Assembly: GCA_021776215.1 (NCBI GenBank)
Contig: JAJFGI010000258.1
Span: forward strand, 1-41,121
Reading direction: 5' to 3'
Source: Kiloniellaceae bacterium
Lineage (GTDB): Bacteria > Pseudomonadota > Alphaproteobacteria > Kiloniellales > J153
Length of the DNA: 41,121 bases
Numbering within the stretch: position 1 is the first letter of the stretch; every line of letters begins with the position of its first letter. Both the position numbers and the translations under genes were made by a program. Shown piece after piece: positions 1-7,720 of the stretch. The notes beneath the pieces were generated by a model, which saw nothing but the letters and a program-made list of their open reading frames with translations, was not told where the DNA came from and made no database searches.

Positions 1-28
1 GTGCCAACAATGCCGCCGCCAACGACCA

Positions 29-967
29 CTAGTTTTGTGACCAATTCGCTGACCTCCATGCCGCAGGCGCATTGTGCCAGAAACTTGTGTCGGCTGCGTC
101 CTCCCCCGGCAAACCCGCGGTTGGAATGCCCAAATCATGCATCGCCCGTAGGACATAGTCGAAATGCTGAGGATCAGGATAGCCCAGACCGTGAGTCAGC
201 GACGCCCCCAAGAGCGAGAGACCCCTGATGTCCCGAAGCTGCCGGGCATGCTCTGTCCTGGTCATATCGGGTCGAGCCATTAAACACGCATCGAGTGCGA
301 CGTCCTCATTGGTGAAGGCGAGCGTCCAACCGTGAAGTATCGCGTTGACGGTGGCTTGCACCAGATCTCGAGTCTGTTCGATCAAATTCCTGTGCACGAG
401 CAATCCATCCTTGAGAAGCGAGGCGCCCAGTGGCGCGGCCGTGAAGGTCCGGAGACGGTCGCGACCTGCTGCTTCTTCCGCTTGATGAAGCTCGTGATAA
501 GTCGTCATTTGCGCACAGTCGATCTCACCCGCCAGGAACGGCGCAACCGTGTTGGCTAATGGGATTCGCTCGACGGCACCGTCAGCTACACCGGCCTTTA
601 GAAGCATCCACCGCAACTCCAGATCTTCGTGGCCCGGCCAGACACCGACGCGCCGGCCCCGCAAGTCAGCGACGGACTCAATTCCGGAATTGGCCTTCAC
701 CGGGTAGACAAGGGGGCTCTCTTGCTGAATGGCGAGAACAAAGCGAAGATCGGCAGGGCATCTCGACTCCAGGAGATGGCTCGGGCTTGCAACCGCCATC
801 TCTGCATCGCCGGATAGCAAGGCCTCGGTACCCGACTGATCGAATCGGATAGGCTCACAGACAATGTGGACGCCCGCCTTTTTCGCGAGGTTCATCTGCT
901 CTGCAATATGATAGCCCGCGAACTGAGCCTGCGGATGCCAGAGCAGCCGAATTCGCACTTCCTGCAT
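29..967 (-). CDS. NMT1/SsuA-type ABC substrate-binding protein without signal peptide
   Basis: 312 residues of the NMT1/THI5-SsuA type II binding-protein fold. The core GIESVADLRGRRVGVWPG corresponds to the family's ligand-cleft region, and the C-terminal FWHNAPAAWR matches the end of the upstream paralogue (FWDKAPAKYK). Such proteins normally deliver nitrate-, sulfonate- or pyrimidine-like ligands to an ABC permease in the periplasm. Unusually, the protein starts directly with the mature beta-strand (VRIRLLWHPQAQFAG). It has no signal peptide and no convincing Shine-Dalgarno before the ATG. It is the last gene of the leftward operon and is in the same reading frame as the preceding binding-protein gene, separated from that TGA by 14 sense codons. 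It may be a cytoplasmic decayed copy, or be made only as a read-through fusion. The family call is firm; ligand and export route are unknown. Confidence 0.85.
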   Translation of the reverse strand: MQEVRIRLLWHPQAQFAGYHIAEQMNLAKKAGVHIVCEPIRFDQSGTEALLSGDAEMAVASPSHLLESRCPADLRFVLAIQQESPLVYPVKANSGIESVADLRGRRVGVWPGHEDLELRWMLLKAGVADGAVERIPLANTVAPFLAGEIDCAQMTTYHELHQAEEAAGRDRLRTFTAAPLGASLLKDGLLVHRNLIEQTRDLVQATVNAILHGWTLAFTNEDVALDACLMARPDMTRTEHARQLRDIRGLSLLGASLTHGLGYPDPQHFDYVLRAMHDLGIPTAGLPGEDAADTSFWHNAPAAWRSANWSQN

Positions 968-980
968 GATATGAGCTCGA

Positions 981-998
981 GGCCGCCCGGGGGCGGCC
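981..998 (-). promoter_or_regulatory. Hairpin between tandem binding-protein genes
   Basis: Perfect inverted repeat GGCCGCC / GGCGGCC (981-987 and 992-998) with a 4-nt loop. It lies in the 42-bp gap between the stop of the first binding-protein gene and the ATG of the second. It has no U-tract, so it is more likely an mRNA-stabilising or attenuating stem than an intrinsic terminator. It is very GC-rich and would also sit inside the read-through linker if the two genes were joined. Confidence 0.5.
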
Positions 999-1009
999 CC
1001 GTTCCCTCG

Positions 1010-2017
1010 TCAACCTTTCGGGCAATTAATGGTCTTGTACTTGGCCGGAGCCTTATCCCAGAACGCATTGGTGAAGCCCTTGCTAAGATCGATACCCTGA
1101 TCGATCAGTTTTGCATCGAGCAAGATCTTCTGCGAGGTTTCCCACTCCGCCATCACGGACTGGCCGAACTTGCCTTCGAGTGTCGGCCCGGAGCAGAACA
1201 AATCCCCCATTGCCTTGATTTGATTGACTTGCTCGTTGACCTTCATCTCCGAGTTGTACTTCACCACGATCTTCGCCGCGGCTTCGGGATTGGCCAGTGC
1301 CTCCTGCCAGCCACGTAGCGTCGCATCTACGACCGCCTGCACCGCATCAGGCCGCTCCTTGATCACCTGCTCGGTCGTGAAGATGCCGGTATTGACCATC
1401 GCAACCCCGGAATCGCTGGCGTCGAGGAACACGAGATCTTCCTTCTTGATGCCTTGGGCGTAAACCTGTTGCAGCTCGTTATAAATCGTTGCCTGCATGA
1501 CTTCGTAGTCGCCATTCAGCCAGGCAATGATATCGAAACTCTGATTGATGATCGTCACGTCGGTCTGTTTGATACCCGCCGCATTCAGCATCGCCAGGAA
1601 TTCTTGCTCGTCCCCTCCAAACCACAGGCCGACACTGTGGCCCTTCATGTCCTCGATCGACTTGATGCCGGTTTCCTTCCGGGCGATGTATACAGATGCA
1701 CTCTTGTGGCCGAACTGGACAACGGTCACGAGCGGCGCTTCGTTCGCGCGCGCCGCGATGACCTGATTGGGATGACCGATGCCGAAGGAGTCTGATCCTT
1801 GCGCCACCGTGATCGCGGGTTTCAGATCCGGCCCCGCGGGATACAGTTCCATCGTCACGCCGGCCTCCTTGTAATAACCCTTCTCCAGCGCGACCAACGG
1901 GCCCGCGAATTGGCCTTGAATGACCCACTCAAGGCGCATCGTCTCGTCGGCATAAGCGGTACCGGAGATCGACAGAAAACCGAGAACTGTGACAACTAGC
2001 CATCCAATGCGTGACAT
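1010..2017 (-). CDS. NMT1/SsuA-type ABC substrate-binding protein (exported)
   Basis: 335 residues with a Sec signal peptide (hydrophobic VVTVLGFLSISGTAYA, cleavage likely after AYA near residue 23). The mature periplasmic protein begins DETMRLEWVIQGQFAGPLVALEKGYY, typical of the NMT1/THI5-like family. The segment GIKSIEDMKGHSVGLWFGGDEQ is the usual ligand-loop region. The start is supported by AGGAGG seven bases upstream of the ATG. It follows the permease gene by about 30 bp in the same operon as an ATPase, so it is the receptor of this ABC importer. The ligand cannot be read from sequence; the neighbouring aldehyde dehydrogenase and SDR suggest a catabolic carbon or nitrogen source rather than a vitamin precursor. 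The second, signal-less paralogue lies immediately downstream. Confidence 0.9.
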   Translation of the reverse strand: MSRIGWLVVTVLGFLSISGTAYADETMRLEWVIQGQFAGPLVALEKGYYKEAGVTMELYPAGPDLKPAITVAQGSDSFGIGHPNQVIAARANEAPLVTVVQFGHKSASVYIARKETGIKSIEDMKGHSVGLWFGGDEQEFLAMLNAAGIKQTDVTIINQSFDIIAWLNGDYEVMQATIYNELQQVYAQGIKKEDLVFLDASDSGVAMVNTGIFTTEQVIKERPDAVQAVVDATLRGWQEALANPEAAAKIVVKYNSEMKVNEQVNQIKAMGDLFCSGPTLEGKFGQSVMAEWETSQKILLDAKLIDQGIDLSKGFTNAFWDKAPAKYKTINCPKG

Positions 2018-2048
2018 CGTGTGTCCTCCTCTGTTTTGACTGCTTTGG

Positions 2049-2870
2049 TTAGAGCTCAGCTCGCATCGAGCTGTGCCAGGGAATAGTTAATCGCTCCACG
2101 GCCGTGACGATGGCAAAGAACACGAGACCGATAACGGCCGAGATGACCAGAGCCGCCCACAGACGCGGCATGTTAAGCGTGCGGTAGGTCGTCATGATCA
2201 CGAAACCCAGCCCCTTATCTGCCTGTACGAACTCGGCGACGATCGCGCCAATGACCGAAAAGGTCACATTGATCTTGATACCGACGAAGACAAAGGGCAG
2301 AGCGCTCGGCAACCGCATCTTGAAGAACCGCTGCGCAGGGGTCGCGGCGGCAACGTGAAACACGTCCATGACCGTACGATCGTAGGACTGAAGCCCCTTC
2401 ATCATGTTGAGAGCCAGCGGGAAGAAGGAGAGAAAGGTCGTCACGGCAATCTTGGACTCGATACCATGGCCAAACCAGAGAATGATGATCGGCGCGATAG
2501 CCACGACCGGAATAGTGTTGGCGGCAATGACAAAGGGAAGAAGCCCGCGGCTAAGCAGGCGCGAATAAGCGAATCCCGTACCCAGAATCGCGCCCAGAAA
2601 TGAACCGATGATGAGGCCGCTGACCGCCTCAAGCAGCGTGACACCCGCGTGAAACATCAACGCGCCGGGATTTCCCCAGAATGCACTCCAGATCCTGCTC
2701 GGAGCGGGAACAAAATAACTGGGAATCTCCAGTGCAATCGTTATGACTTCCCAAACGACGCCGACGATAATTGCCGTCGCGATCGGCGGCCAGATCAGCG
2801 GCCAGGCCTTTGCCAACCAGCCGATACCGGCGCGCTCGGAATCCGCGAACCTATCCGCCATGACCTGCAT
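2049..2870 (-). CDS. ABC transporter permease, SsuC/TauC type
   Basis: 273 residues when started at the ATG at 2870, which has GAGAAGG just upstream. The longer frame to 2969 runs through the ATPase gene and its extra N-terminus is polar and atypical. About six membrane segments are visible, beginning with WPLIWPPIATAIIVGVVWEV. The cytoplasmic coupling loop FHVAAATPAQRFFKMRLPSALPF matches the EAA loop of binding-protein-dependent permeases of the nitrate/sulfonate/NMT1 class. It overlaps the end of the ATPase gene by about 20 bp, indicating translational coupling. It forms the transmembrane channel, probably as a homodimer since only one permease gene is present. Confidence 0.9.
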   Translation of the reverse strand: MQVMADRFADSERAGIGWLAKAWPLIWPPIATAIIVGVVWEVITIALEIPSYFVPAPSRIWSAFWGNPGALMFHAGVTLLEAVSGLIIGSFLGAILGTGFAYSRLLSRGLLPFVIAANTIPVVAIAPIIILWFGHGIESKIAVTTFLSFFPLALNMMKGLQSYDRTVMDVFHVAAATPAQRFFKMRLPSALPFVFVGIKINVTFSVIGAIVAEFVQADKGLGFVIMTTYRTLNMPRLWAALVISAVIGLVFFAIVTAVERLTIPWHSSMRAEL

Positions 2871-3687
2871 ATCCCTTCTCAAGTTCTGCGGCACCAAGAC
2901 GGATAAGATCCATGTATCGGGGATCCTCCCGCGTGGCGAGCGAGCGCGGTCGCGGCAGTTCCACGTCAATGACCGATACGATGCGTCCGGGGCGTGGCGA
3001 CATGACCACGACGCGATCGGACAACAGGACGGCTTCGCGTATGGAGTGGGTCACAAACAGAACGGTGGCGCGCGTGGCCTCCGAAATACCCACAAGCTCC
3101 ATGTTCATTCGGTCTCTTGTAATTTGATCGAGCGCACCGAACGGCTCGTCCATCAGCAAGACGCGTGGCTTTGTTGCCAATGCGCGCGCGATCGCCGCGC
3201 GCTGCCGCATGCCGCCGGAAAGCTGTCGCGGCCACGCCGCCTCAAAGCCCCTCAGCCCAACCAGTTCGATAAGCTCGCGGCTTCTTTCCTCGCGCTCCTT
3301 CCGGGACATCTGAGCCAACTCAAGCGGCAAAGAGACATTTTCCAGGATACGCCTCCATTCCAGGAGCGCCGCATCCTGGAAAACGAAACCGACATCACGG
3401 GCCAGCCGGGCTTCCGCCGGCTTGCGCCCGTTCACCTCCACGGTGCCCTCAGTCGGCTGGATAAGGTCCGAAACGACGCGTAACAGCGTGCTCTTGCCGC
3501 ACCCCGATGGCCCGATGAGAGACACGAACTCCTGCTCGCGGACCATGAGCGAGAATCCAGCCAAAGCTTGCACGGCGGGATGATTCTCTTGCCCGGGGTA
3601 GACGACGGAGACGTTCGAGAGTGCGACGCAAGCCGTCGCCGAATCGGATTGCAACTCAGCTGTCCGGTCGCGCGGCCTAGGGTTCAT
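2851..3687 (-). CDS. ABC transporter ATPase, SsuB/TauB type
   Basis: 278 residues counting from the ATG at 3687, whose ATGA overlaps the TGA of the aldehyde dehydrogenase gene. A longer frame reaches 3714 but has no support. It shows Walker A GPSGCGKST (about 59-67), Q-loop FQD, signature LSGGMRQR (about 156-163) and Walker B LLMDEP followed by FGALDQITR, the last being characteristic of the SsuB/TauB/NrtD group. The switch His is in FVTHSIREAVLLSDR. It energises the permease encoded next to it in the inner membrane. Its place between the dehydrogenases and the permease shows that uptake and oxidation are made from one transcript. Confidence 0.93.
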   Translation of the reverse strand: MNPRPRDRTAELQSDSATACVALSNVSVVYPGQENHPAVQALAGFSLMVREQEFVSLIGPSGCGKSTLLRVVSDLIQPTEGTVEVNGRKPAEARLARDVGFVFQDAALLEWRRILENVSLPLELAQMSRKEREERSRELIELVGLRGFEAAWPRQLSGGMRQRAAIARALATKPRVLLMDEPFGALDQITRDRMNMELVGISEATRATVLFVTHSIREAVLLSDRVVVMSPRPGRIVSVIDVELPRPRSLATREDPRYMDLIRLGAAELEKGYAGHGG

Positions 3688-5195
3688 CCGTATCGCCCTC
3701 CGCCGGCAAACCAATCATCGAATCCGGGTGCGGTCCGGACCACGACGCTCTTCTTGCGCAAATAGCTCTTGAGCGCGTCCCAGCCATTCTCCTTGCCGTA
3801 ACCGCTTGCCCCCCACCCGCCCCAGACGGTTCGCGGGTCGTTCTTATGGTGATCATTGACCCAGATAATGCCGGCGTTCAGTTGGCCGGCAATCCTGTGC
3901 GCGCGCCCGACGTCAGCCGTCCAGATCGCTGCGCCCAGAGCAAAGGCGCCGTCATTCGCCAGTGCGACTGCCTCGGCCTCATCGCGATACGGCATGACCC
4001 CGATGACGGGGCCAAACACCTCCTCGCAGAACAGGTGCATCTTCGGGTTGATATCCGCAAACACGGTGGGCTCAACGAAGAACCCCTCTTTCATCTCGTG
4101 CGTCATGGCACTGGGCCGGCCGCCGCCGGCGACGAGCCGGGCGCCCGCTGCGCTCGCGCGTTTGATATGATCAAGGCATCGGTCACGCGCCGCGGCCGAG
4201 ATCACCGGCCCCATGTCGGTAACGGGATCCGCGGGATCGCCAATGCGGAGAGCCGATGCGCGGGCGGCGAGCCGGTCTACGAACTCACGATAGACTGGTT
4301 CGGCGACGAGAATACGCGCGCCGGACACACATGTCTGACCGGCCGCAACGAACGCAGCGAAGGTGGCGCCCGCCGCCGCTTCCTCCAGATTGGCGTCCTC
4401 GGCAACAAGTATCGGCGTCTTTCCGCCTAGCTCCAGGGTACAGGGTACCAGCCTTTCCGCGGCCGCCGCAGCGACACGCTTGCCGGTGTCGGTTCCGCCG
4501 GTGAGATCGATGCGCATAACCTCGGGCGCCGCACACACTGCCCGGCCGGTCTCCGCGCCCCCGGTTACGACATTTACGGTGCCCGGCGGCAGGTCCGCTT
4601 CGCGGCACCACTCGGCCAAAATCAATGGCGATACGGGCGCCAGTTCGGACGGCTTGATAAGGCATACATTGCCAGCGGCGAGTGCCGCCGAAAGCTTTTT
4701 GATGAGGATTAGGATGGGATGATTCCACGGCGTGAGGAGGGCGCACACGCCGTACGGCTCGTAAGCGGTATATGTGAGGAATCCGCCCTTGACGCGGTTT
4801 GATTCCGCCTCCAACCCCAGAATGATCCCCGAGAAATATTCGAGCCACTCGGGAATGCGCCTCATCTGCGCGCGCATCTCCCGTATCGGCCGACCCGTCA
4901 CCGCCGATTCAATGGCGGCCAGATCCTGAATTCGGCTACGGATTATGTCGGCGAGGCGGCGCAGAGGCCGGGCTCTTTCTCCAGGATCGGTCTGTGACCA
5001 ATCTGGAAAGGCGGCGGCCGCGGCTCGCGCAGCAGCGGCCACGTCAGCGGCCGTGGCGTCCGGTACGGTCGCAATCAGATCGCGTGTCGCCGGGCTGAGT
5101 ATTTCGAGACGTCTGTCGCTTTTCGACTCCACCGGCGAGCCGCCATAGTGGAGGTCATAGTGGCGAAGCGTGAGCAAATCTGCGGTCATTGCCAT
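3684..5195 (-). CDS. NAD(P)-dependent aldehyde dehydrogenase
   Basis: 503 residues from the ATG at 5195, one base after the SDR stop codon; the annotatable frame is slightly longer but would run into that gene. Classic ALDH superfamily signatures are present: PWNHP (Asn about 158), the cofactor loop LTGGTDTGKR, catalytic Glu in LELGGK (about 255), nucleophile Cys in GQTCVSG (about 289), and EEVFGPV. It oxidises an aldehyde to the carboxylic acid in the cytosol using NAD or NADP. It stands second in the operon behind an SDR, a pairing that often converts an alcohol or hydroxy compound through aldehyde to acid. The substrate is not predictable from motifs. Confidence 0.93.
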   Translation of the reverse strand: MAMTADLLTLRHYDLHYGGSPVESKSDRRLEILSPATRDLIATVPDATAADVAAAARAAAAAFPDWSQTDPGERARPLRRLADIIRSRIQDLAAIESAVTGRPIREMRAQMRRIPEWLEYFSGIILGLEAESNRVKGGFLTYTAYEPYGVCALLTPWNHPILILIKKLSAALAAGNVCLIKPSELAPVSPLILAEWCREADLPPGTVNVVTGGAETGRAVCAAPEVMRIDLTGGTDTGKRVAAAAAERLVPCTLELGGKTPILVAEDANLEEAAAGATFAAFVAAGQTCVSGARILVAEPVYREFVDRLAARASALRIGDPADPVTDMGPVISAAARDRCLDHIKRASAAGARLVAGGGRPSAMTHEMKEGFFVEPTVFADINPKMHLFCEEVFGPVIGVMPYRDEAEAVALANDGAFALGAAIWTADVGRAHRIAGQLNAGIIWVNDHHKNDPRTVWGGWGASGYGKENGWDALKSYLRKKSVVVRTAPGFDDWFAGGGRYG

Positions 5196-5196
5196 T

Positions 5197-5979
5197 CTAA
5201 ATGATCGACGATCGCGACGTGATTCCACCATCCACCGTGAAGATCGCGCCGCTCGTGTAGGCCGAACGGTCCGATGCGAGAAAAGCCATCAGATCCGCGA
5301 TCTCCCGAATCTTGGCAGGCCGGCCCAACGGGTACCGCGCCATCAGCTCGCGCCATCGGCTTTCGTCACCGTACCAATCGACAGCCCGGCGCTTTAGGAG
5401 CTTGTAGATCCGTTCAGTTTCGACGGGTCCCGGATTCACACCGACGACGCGCACGCCGTCGTCAATGCTTTTCCCTCCGAGCGCACGGGTAAAAGCCATC
5501 AAGCTGGCGTTTCCGGTGGTCCCCGCGATGTAGTCGGCATCGTATCGCTCGCCGGCATTTCCGATGTCATTGATGATGACACCTCGATTGCGTGCCTTCA
5601 TCCGGGCATAGAAAACCCGCGTCAGATTGATGTAGCCGAAAACCTTCAGGTCCCAACCATCACGCCAGGATCGGTCGTTGAAGGAAGCGAGATTACCCCC
5701 TGGGATCGCCCCGGCGTTGTTGATAAGGATGTCGATATCGCCAGCGACTTCCGCGAGCCTCTCGACTGCCCCTGGCTCGGTGAGATCGAGCGGGTGCAGC
5801 GTGACCTCGACCGAACAGGCTGCCGTAATCTCGTCCCTGACCCGCTGGAGGTTTTCGGCATTGCGCGCCGTCAGGTGCAGATTGCAGCCCTCTTCGGCAA
5901 AGACAATTGCAACTCCCTCGCCGATCCCTTGGGAGGCGCCGGTGATCAGTACATTACGACCCCTGAGCCCCAGATCCAT
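5197..5979 (-). CDS. SDR-fold protein with non-canonical active site
   Basis: 260 residues from the ATG at 5979, chosen because GGGAGGAT precedes it by a few bases and the fold starts at once (MDLGLRGRNVLITGASQGIG). The longer frame to 6072 runs through the promoter region. The Rossmann motif TGASQGIG (13-20) and NNAG (87-90) are intact, as is NPGPVETER, and the C-terminus ends with SGAIFTVDGG. The usual Ser-Tyr-Lys catalytic residues are not: the Ser region reads NDIGN (about 137-141). Where YxxxK is expected, the sequence reads YIAGTTGNASLMAFTRAL (150-167), placing Asn at the Lys position. It is the first gene of the operon, opposite the GntR repressor. Fold assignment is sure; the reaction is open. 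Confidence 0.85.
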   Translation of the reverse strand: MDLGLRGRNVLITGASQGIGEGVAIVFAEEGCNLHLTARNAENLQRVRDEITAACSVEVTLHPLDLTEPGAVERLAEVAGDIDILINNAGAIPGGNLASFNDRSWRDGWDLKVFGYINLTRVFYARMKARNRGVIINDIGNAGERYDADYIAGTTGNASLMAFTRALGGKSIDDGVRVVGVNPGPVETERIYKLLKRRAVDWYGDESRWRELMARYPLGRPAKIREIADLMAFLASDRSAYTSGAIFTVDGGITSRSSII

Positions 5980-6018
5980 CTGATCCTCCCGAAACGACAG
6001 AGTTCGGTATATTACCAA

Positions 6019-6040
6019 ATGTACACACCATGTATACATG
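6019..6040. promoter_or_regulatory. Putative GntR-family operator (palindrome plus offset copy)
   Basis: CATGTATACATG at 6029-6040 is a perfect 12-bp palindrome in the 132-bp divergent region between the SDR gene and the GntR regulator. A degenerate copy ATGTACACAC starts 11 bp earlier at 6019 and matches ATGTATACAT at 8 of 10 positions, so both would lie on the same face of the helix. FadR-subfamily GntR proteins commonly bind short palindromes with a GTnnAC-like core, which fits. A TAATAT-like -10 for the leftward operon lies just beyond, near 6007-6012. Autoregulation and control of the uptake/oxidation operon is inferred. Confidence 0.55.
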
Positions 6041-6111
6041 ATATTGTCGCTTGCGTCTGGCGACATTGGCACTTAAGCGCAAAGCGTTTTTGCTATGGTG
6101 GGACTTGGTAT

Positions 6112-6807
6112 ATGACGACAGCAGTGATGCGAGAATCGGACCGCGCAGAAGCCGGTGACCAACAGACCTTGGTCGAGCGGCTAAGCTCAGCGATACAAGG
6201 CGATATCCTCGAGGGAAAACTGCGCCCGGGCGATCGTCTGGAAGAGCCGGTTCTCTCCCGAAAATACGCCGTGTCCCGGACCCCAATTCGGGAGGCGTTG
6301 AGGCAATTGGCGTCGACCCAGCTGGTGGAGATTCGGCCACGAGCCGGCGCAGTTGTTGCGAGTCCCACGGCCGGCGAAATCATCGATCTGTTCGAGCTTG
6401 TCGCCGAGCTCGAGGGCGTGGCGGCGCGCCTGGCAACGGAGCGGCTCGAAAATTCCGACCTTGCGGCCATCGAGGACGCGCATTCCGTCTGTCAGAAAGC
6501 CGCTAGGGGAGATGACGCGGCGGCGTATTATCGCGTGAATGGCGACTTCCATCTGGCCATTCACAAGGCTGCAAAGAATTTGGTTCTCCTCAAGGAAATC
6601 CGAGCGCTCGACATGCGGCTCTCACCGTATCGGCGGTTCATCACTTTCCGCGCGGGTCGAACTCAAATGGCCCTGAGAGAGCATGACCAGATTCTTCGCG
6701 CGCTCCAGAAACGGGATTCGAGCCTCGCCCAGGCGGCCATGAGCGATCATGTTCGAATTCTCGGCGAGGATGCAGTGGGTCTTGTAAAGGGCCTTCGAGT
6801 CGGATGA
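6112..6807 (+). CDS. GntR-family transcriptional regulator, FadR/FCD subfamily
   Basis: 231 residues from the ATG at 6112; the open frame continues upstream through the promoter but without recognisable protein. The N-terminal winged helix-turn-helix is clear (LVERLSSAIQGDILEGKLRPGDRL, then SRTPIREALRQL), and an all-helical FCD ligand domain follows. That domain keeps its metal-binding Asp/His pattern in NGDFHLAIHKAA, EHDQIL and MSDHV. Such regulators bind carboxylic acids or sugar acids, often with Zn, and act mostly as repressors. It is divergent from the transporter/dehydrogenase operon and overlaps the next gene by ATGA, so it probably controls both and is co-translated with the racemase-family enzyme. 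Confidence 0.92.
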   Translation: MTTAVMRESDRAEAGDQQTLVERLSSAIQGDILEGKLRPGDRLEEPVLSRKYAVSRTPIREALRQLASTQLVEIRPRAGAVVASPTAGEIIDLFELVAELEGVAARLATERLENSDLAAIEDAHSVCQKAARGDDAAAYYRVNGDFHLAIHKAAKNLVLLKEIRALDMRLSPYRRFITFRAGRTQMALREHDQILRALQKRDSSLAQAAMSDHVRILGEDAVGLVKGLRVG

Positions 6808-7517
6808 TGGCGCGAGTGGAAGATGCCGGCGCACCTGGCGCCAGGCATTTGGGCATTCTACTCCCCTCCTCCAACACTGTTGTCGAGGCCGAAGCGCCGA
6901 ACCTCATCCCCGCAGATGGGTCCGTCGTGCTTCATTACTCGCGTTTCAGAGTAACGGTCATTTCGGAGTCCTCGGTATCTCAAGCACAGTTCGAACAGCA
7001 AAAGATGCTCGACGCCGCAAGCTTGCTTGCGGACGCAAAGGTTGACTGCATGGTATGGGCCGGAACGGCGGCTAGTTGGCTTGGGTTTGACCGCGATCAA
7101 GAACTCTGTCGAGGCATCCAAGCCGGAACATCGATTCGCGCCATAACATCTGTGCTTGCTATCAATGCTCAGCTCAAGGTTCTGGGTGCACGACGGATCG
7201 GCCTTGTTACTCCGTACGTTGCCGGGCTGGAAAGCAGCATAAAGCGGAACTACGCCGCTATCGGCATTGAGACGGTGGCATCCGAACGGCTCGACTTGAC
7301 AACGAATACGGACTACGCCGCCGTAACGCCCCGGCAGATCTCGCAGATGTGCAGGGCCACCGCCAGACCAAAGCCAGACGCAATAGTTGTCATGTGCACA
7401 AACCTCCGAGCGGCGGCGGTGGCGCATTCTCTAAGCAGCGAAATCGGTATTCCGGTCATCGACTCGGTTGCCGCAACGATTCGCTATGCCATGCAAGAGG
7501 CCATCCACCCCCATTGA
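6804..7517 (+). CDS. Asp/Glu racemase superfamily enzyme, arylmalonate decarboxylase/maleate isomerase-like
   Basis: 237 residues, start overlapping the GntR stop (ATGA). The N-terminal GILLPSSNTVVEAE is the signature strand-loop of the maleate cis-trans isomerase / arylmalonate decarboxylase branch. The second catalytic Cys is present in VVMCTNLR (Cys198). At the site where isomerases and racemases carry the first Cys, this protein has Gly87 within AGTAAS, reminiscent of the GTS oxyanion loop of arylmalonate decarboxylase. TPY (136-138) matches the tyrosine of that loop system. A cofactor-free one-Cys decarboxylase or isomerase acting on a dicarboxylate-like compound is therefore plausible; it presumably acts on an intermediate of the divergent operon. 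The superfamily is firm, the exact reaction is inferred. Confidence 0.8.
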   Translation: MMARVEDAGAPGARHLGILLPSSNTVVEAEAPNLIPADGSVVLHYSRFRVTVISESSVSQAQFEQQKMLDAASLLADAKVDCMVWAGTAASWLGFDRDQELCRGIQAGTSIRAITSVLAINAQLKVLGARRIGLVTPYVAGLESSIKRNYAAIGIETVASERLDLTTNTDYAAVTPRQISQMCRATARPKPDAIVVMCTNLRAAAVAHSLSSEIGIPVIDSVAATIRYAMQEAIHPH

Positions 7518-7720
7518 GGATCCCATGGGTTGAGTGCAGTCATGTATCCGGCCCCATAACCGCTGGTCCTGATGAAGTCTGCTCACCGGATCCCACTCAG
7601 ACAATCTAGGTTCTGAGGCAGGCCAACCGTTTTCCGGATTGGCTGGGCTTGGGAACGACAACGCGATAACTCGTGGTGGATCCCGGCCACCGCATCGGAG
7701 GCGCCGGCTTCGCTGCCGCT
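7518..7720. other. Convergent intergenic region with a weak hairpin
   Basis: About 200 bp between the end of the racemase-family gene (+) and the end of the malic enzyme gene (-). The only structure seen is an imperfect hairpin at 7622-7643 (GCCAACCG / CGGaTTGGC, one bulge). It has no U-tract on either strand, so it may be a weak shared terminator. No gene is visible. Confidence 0.4.
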
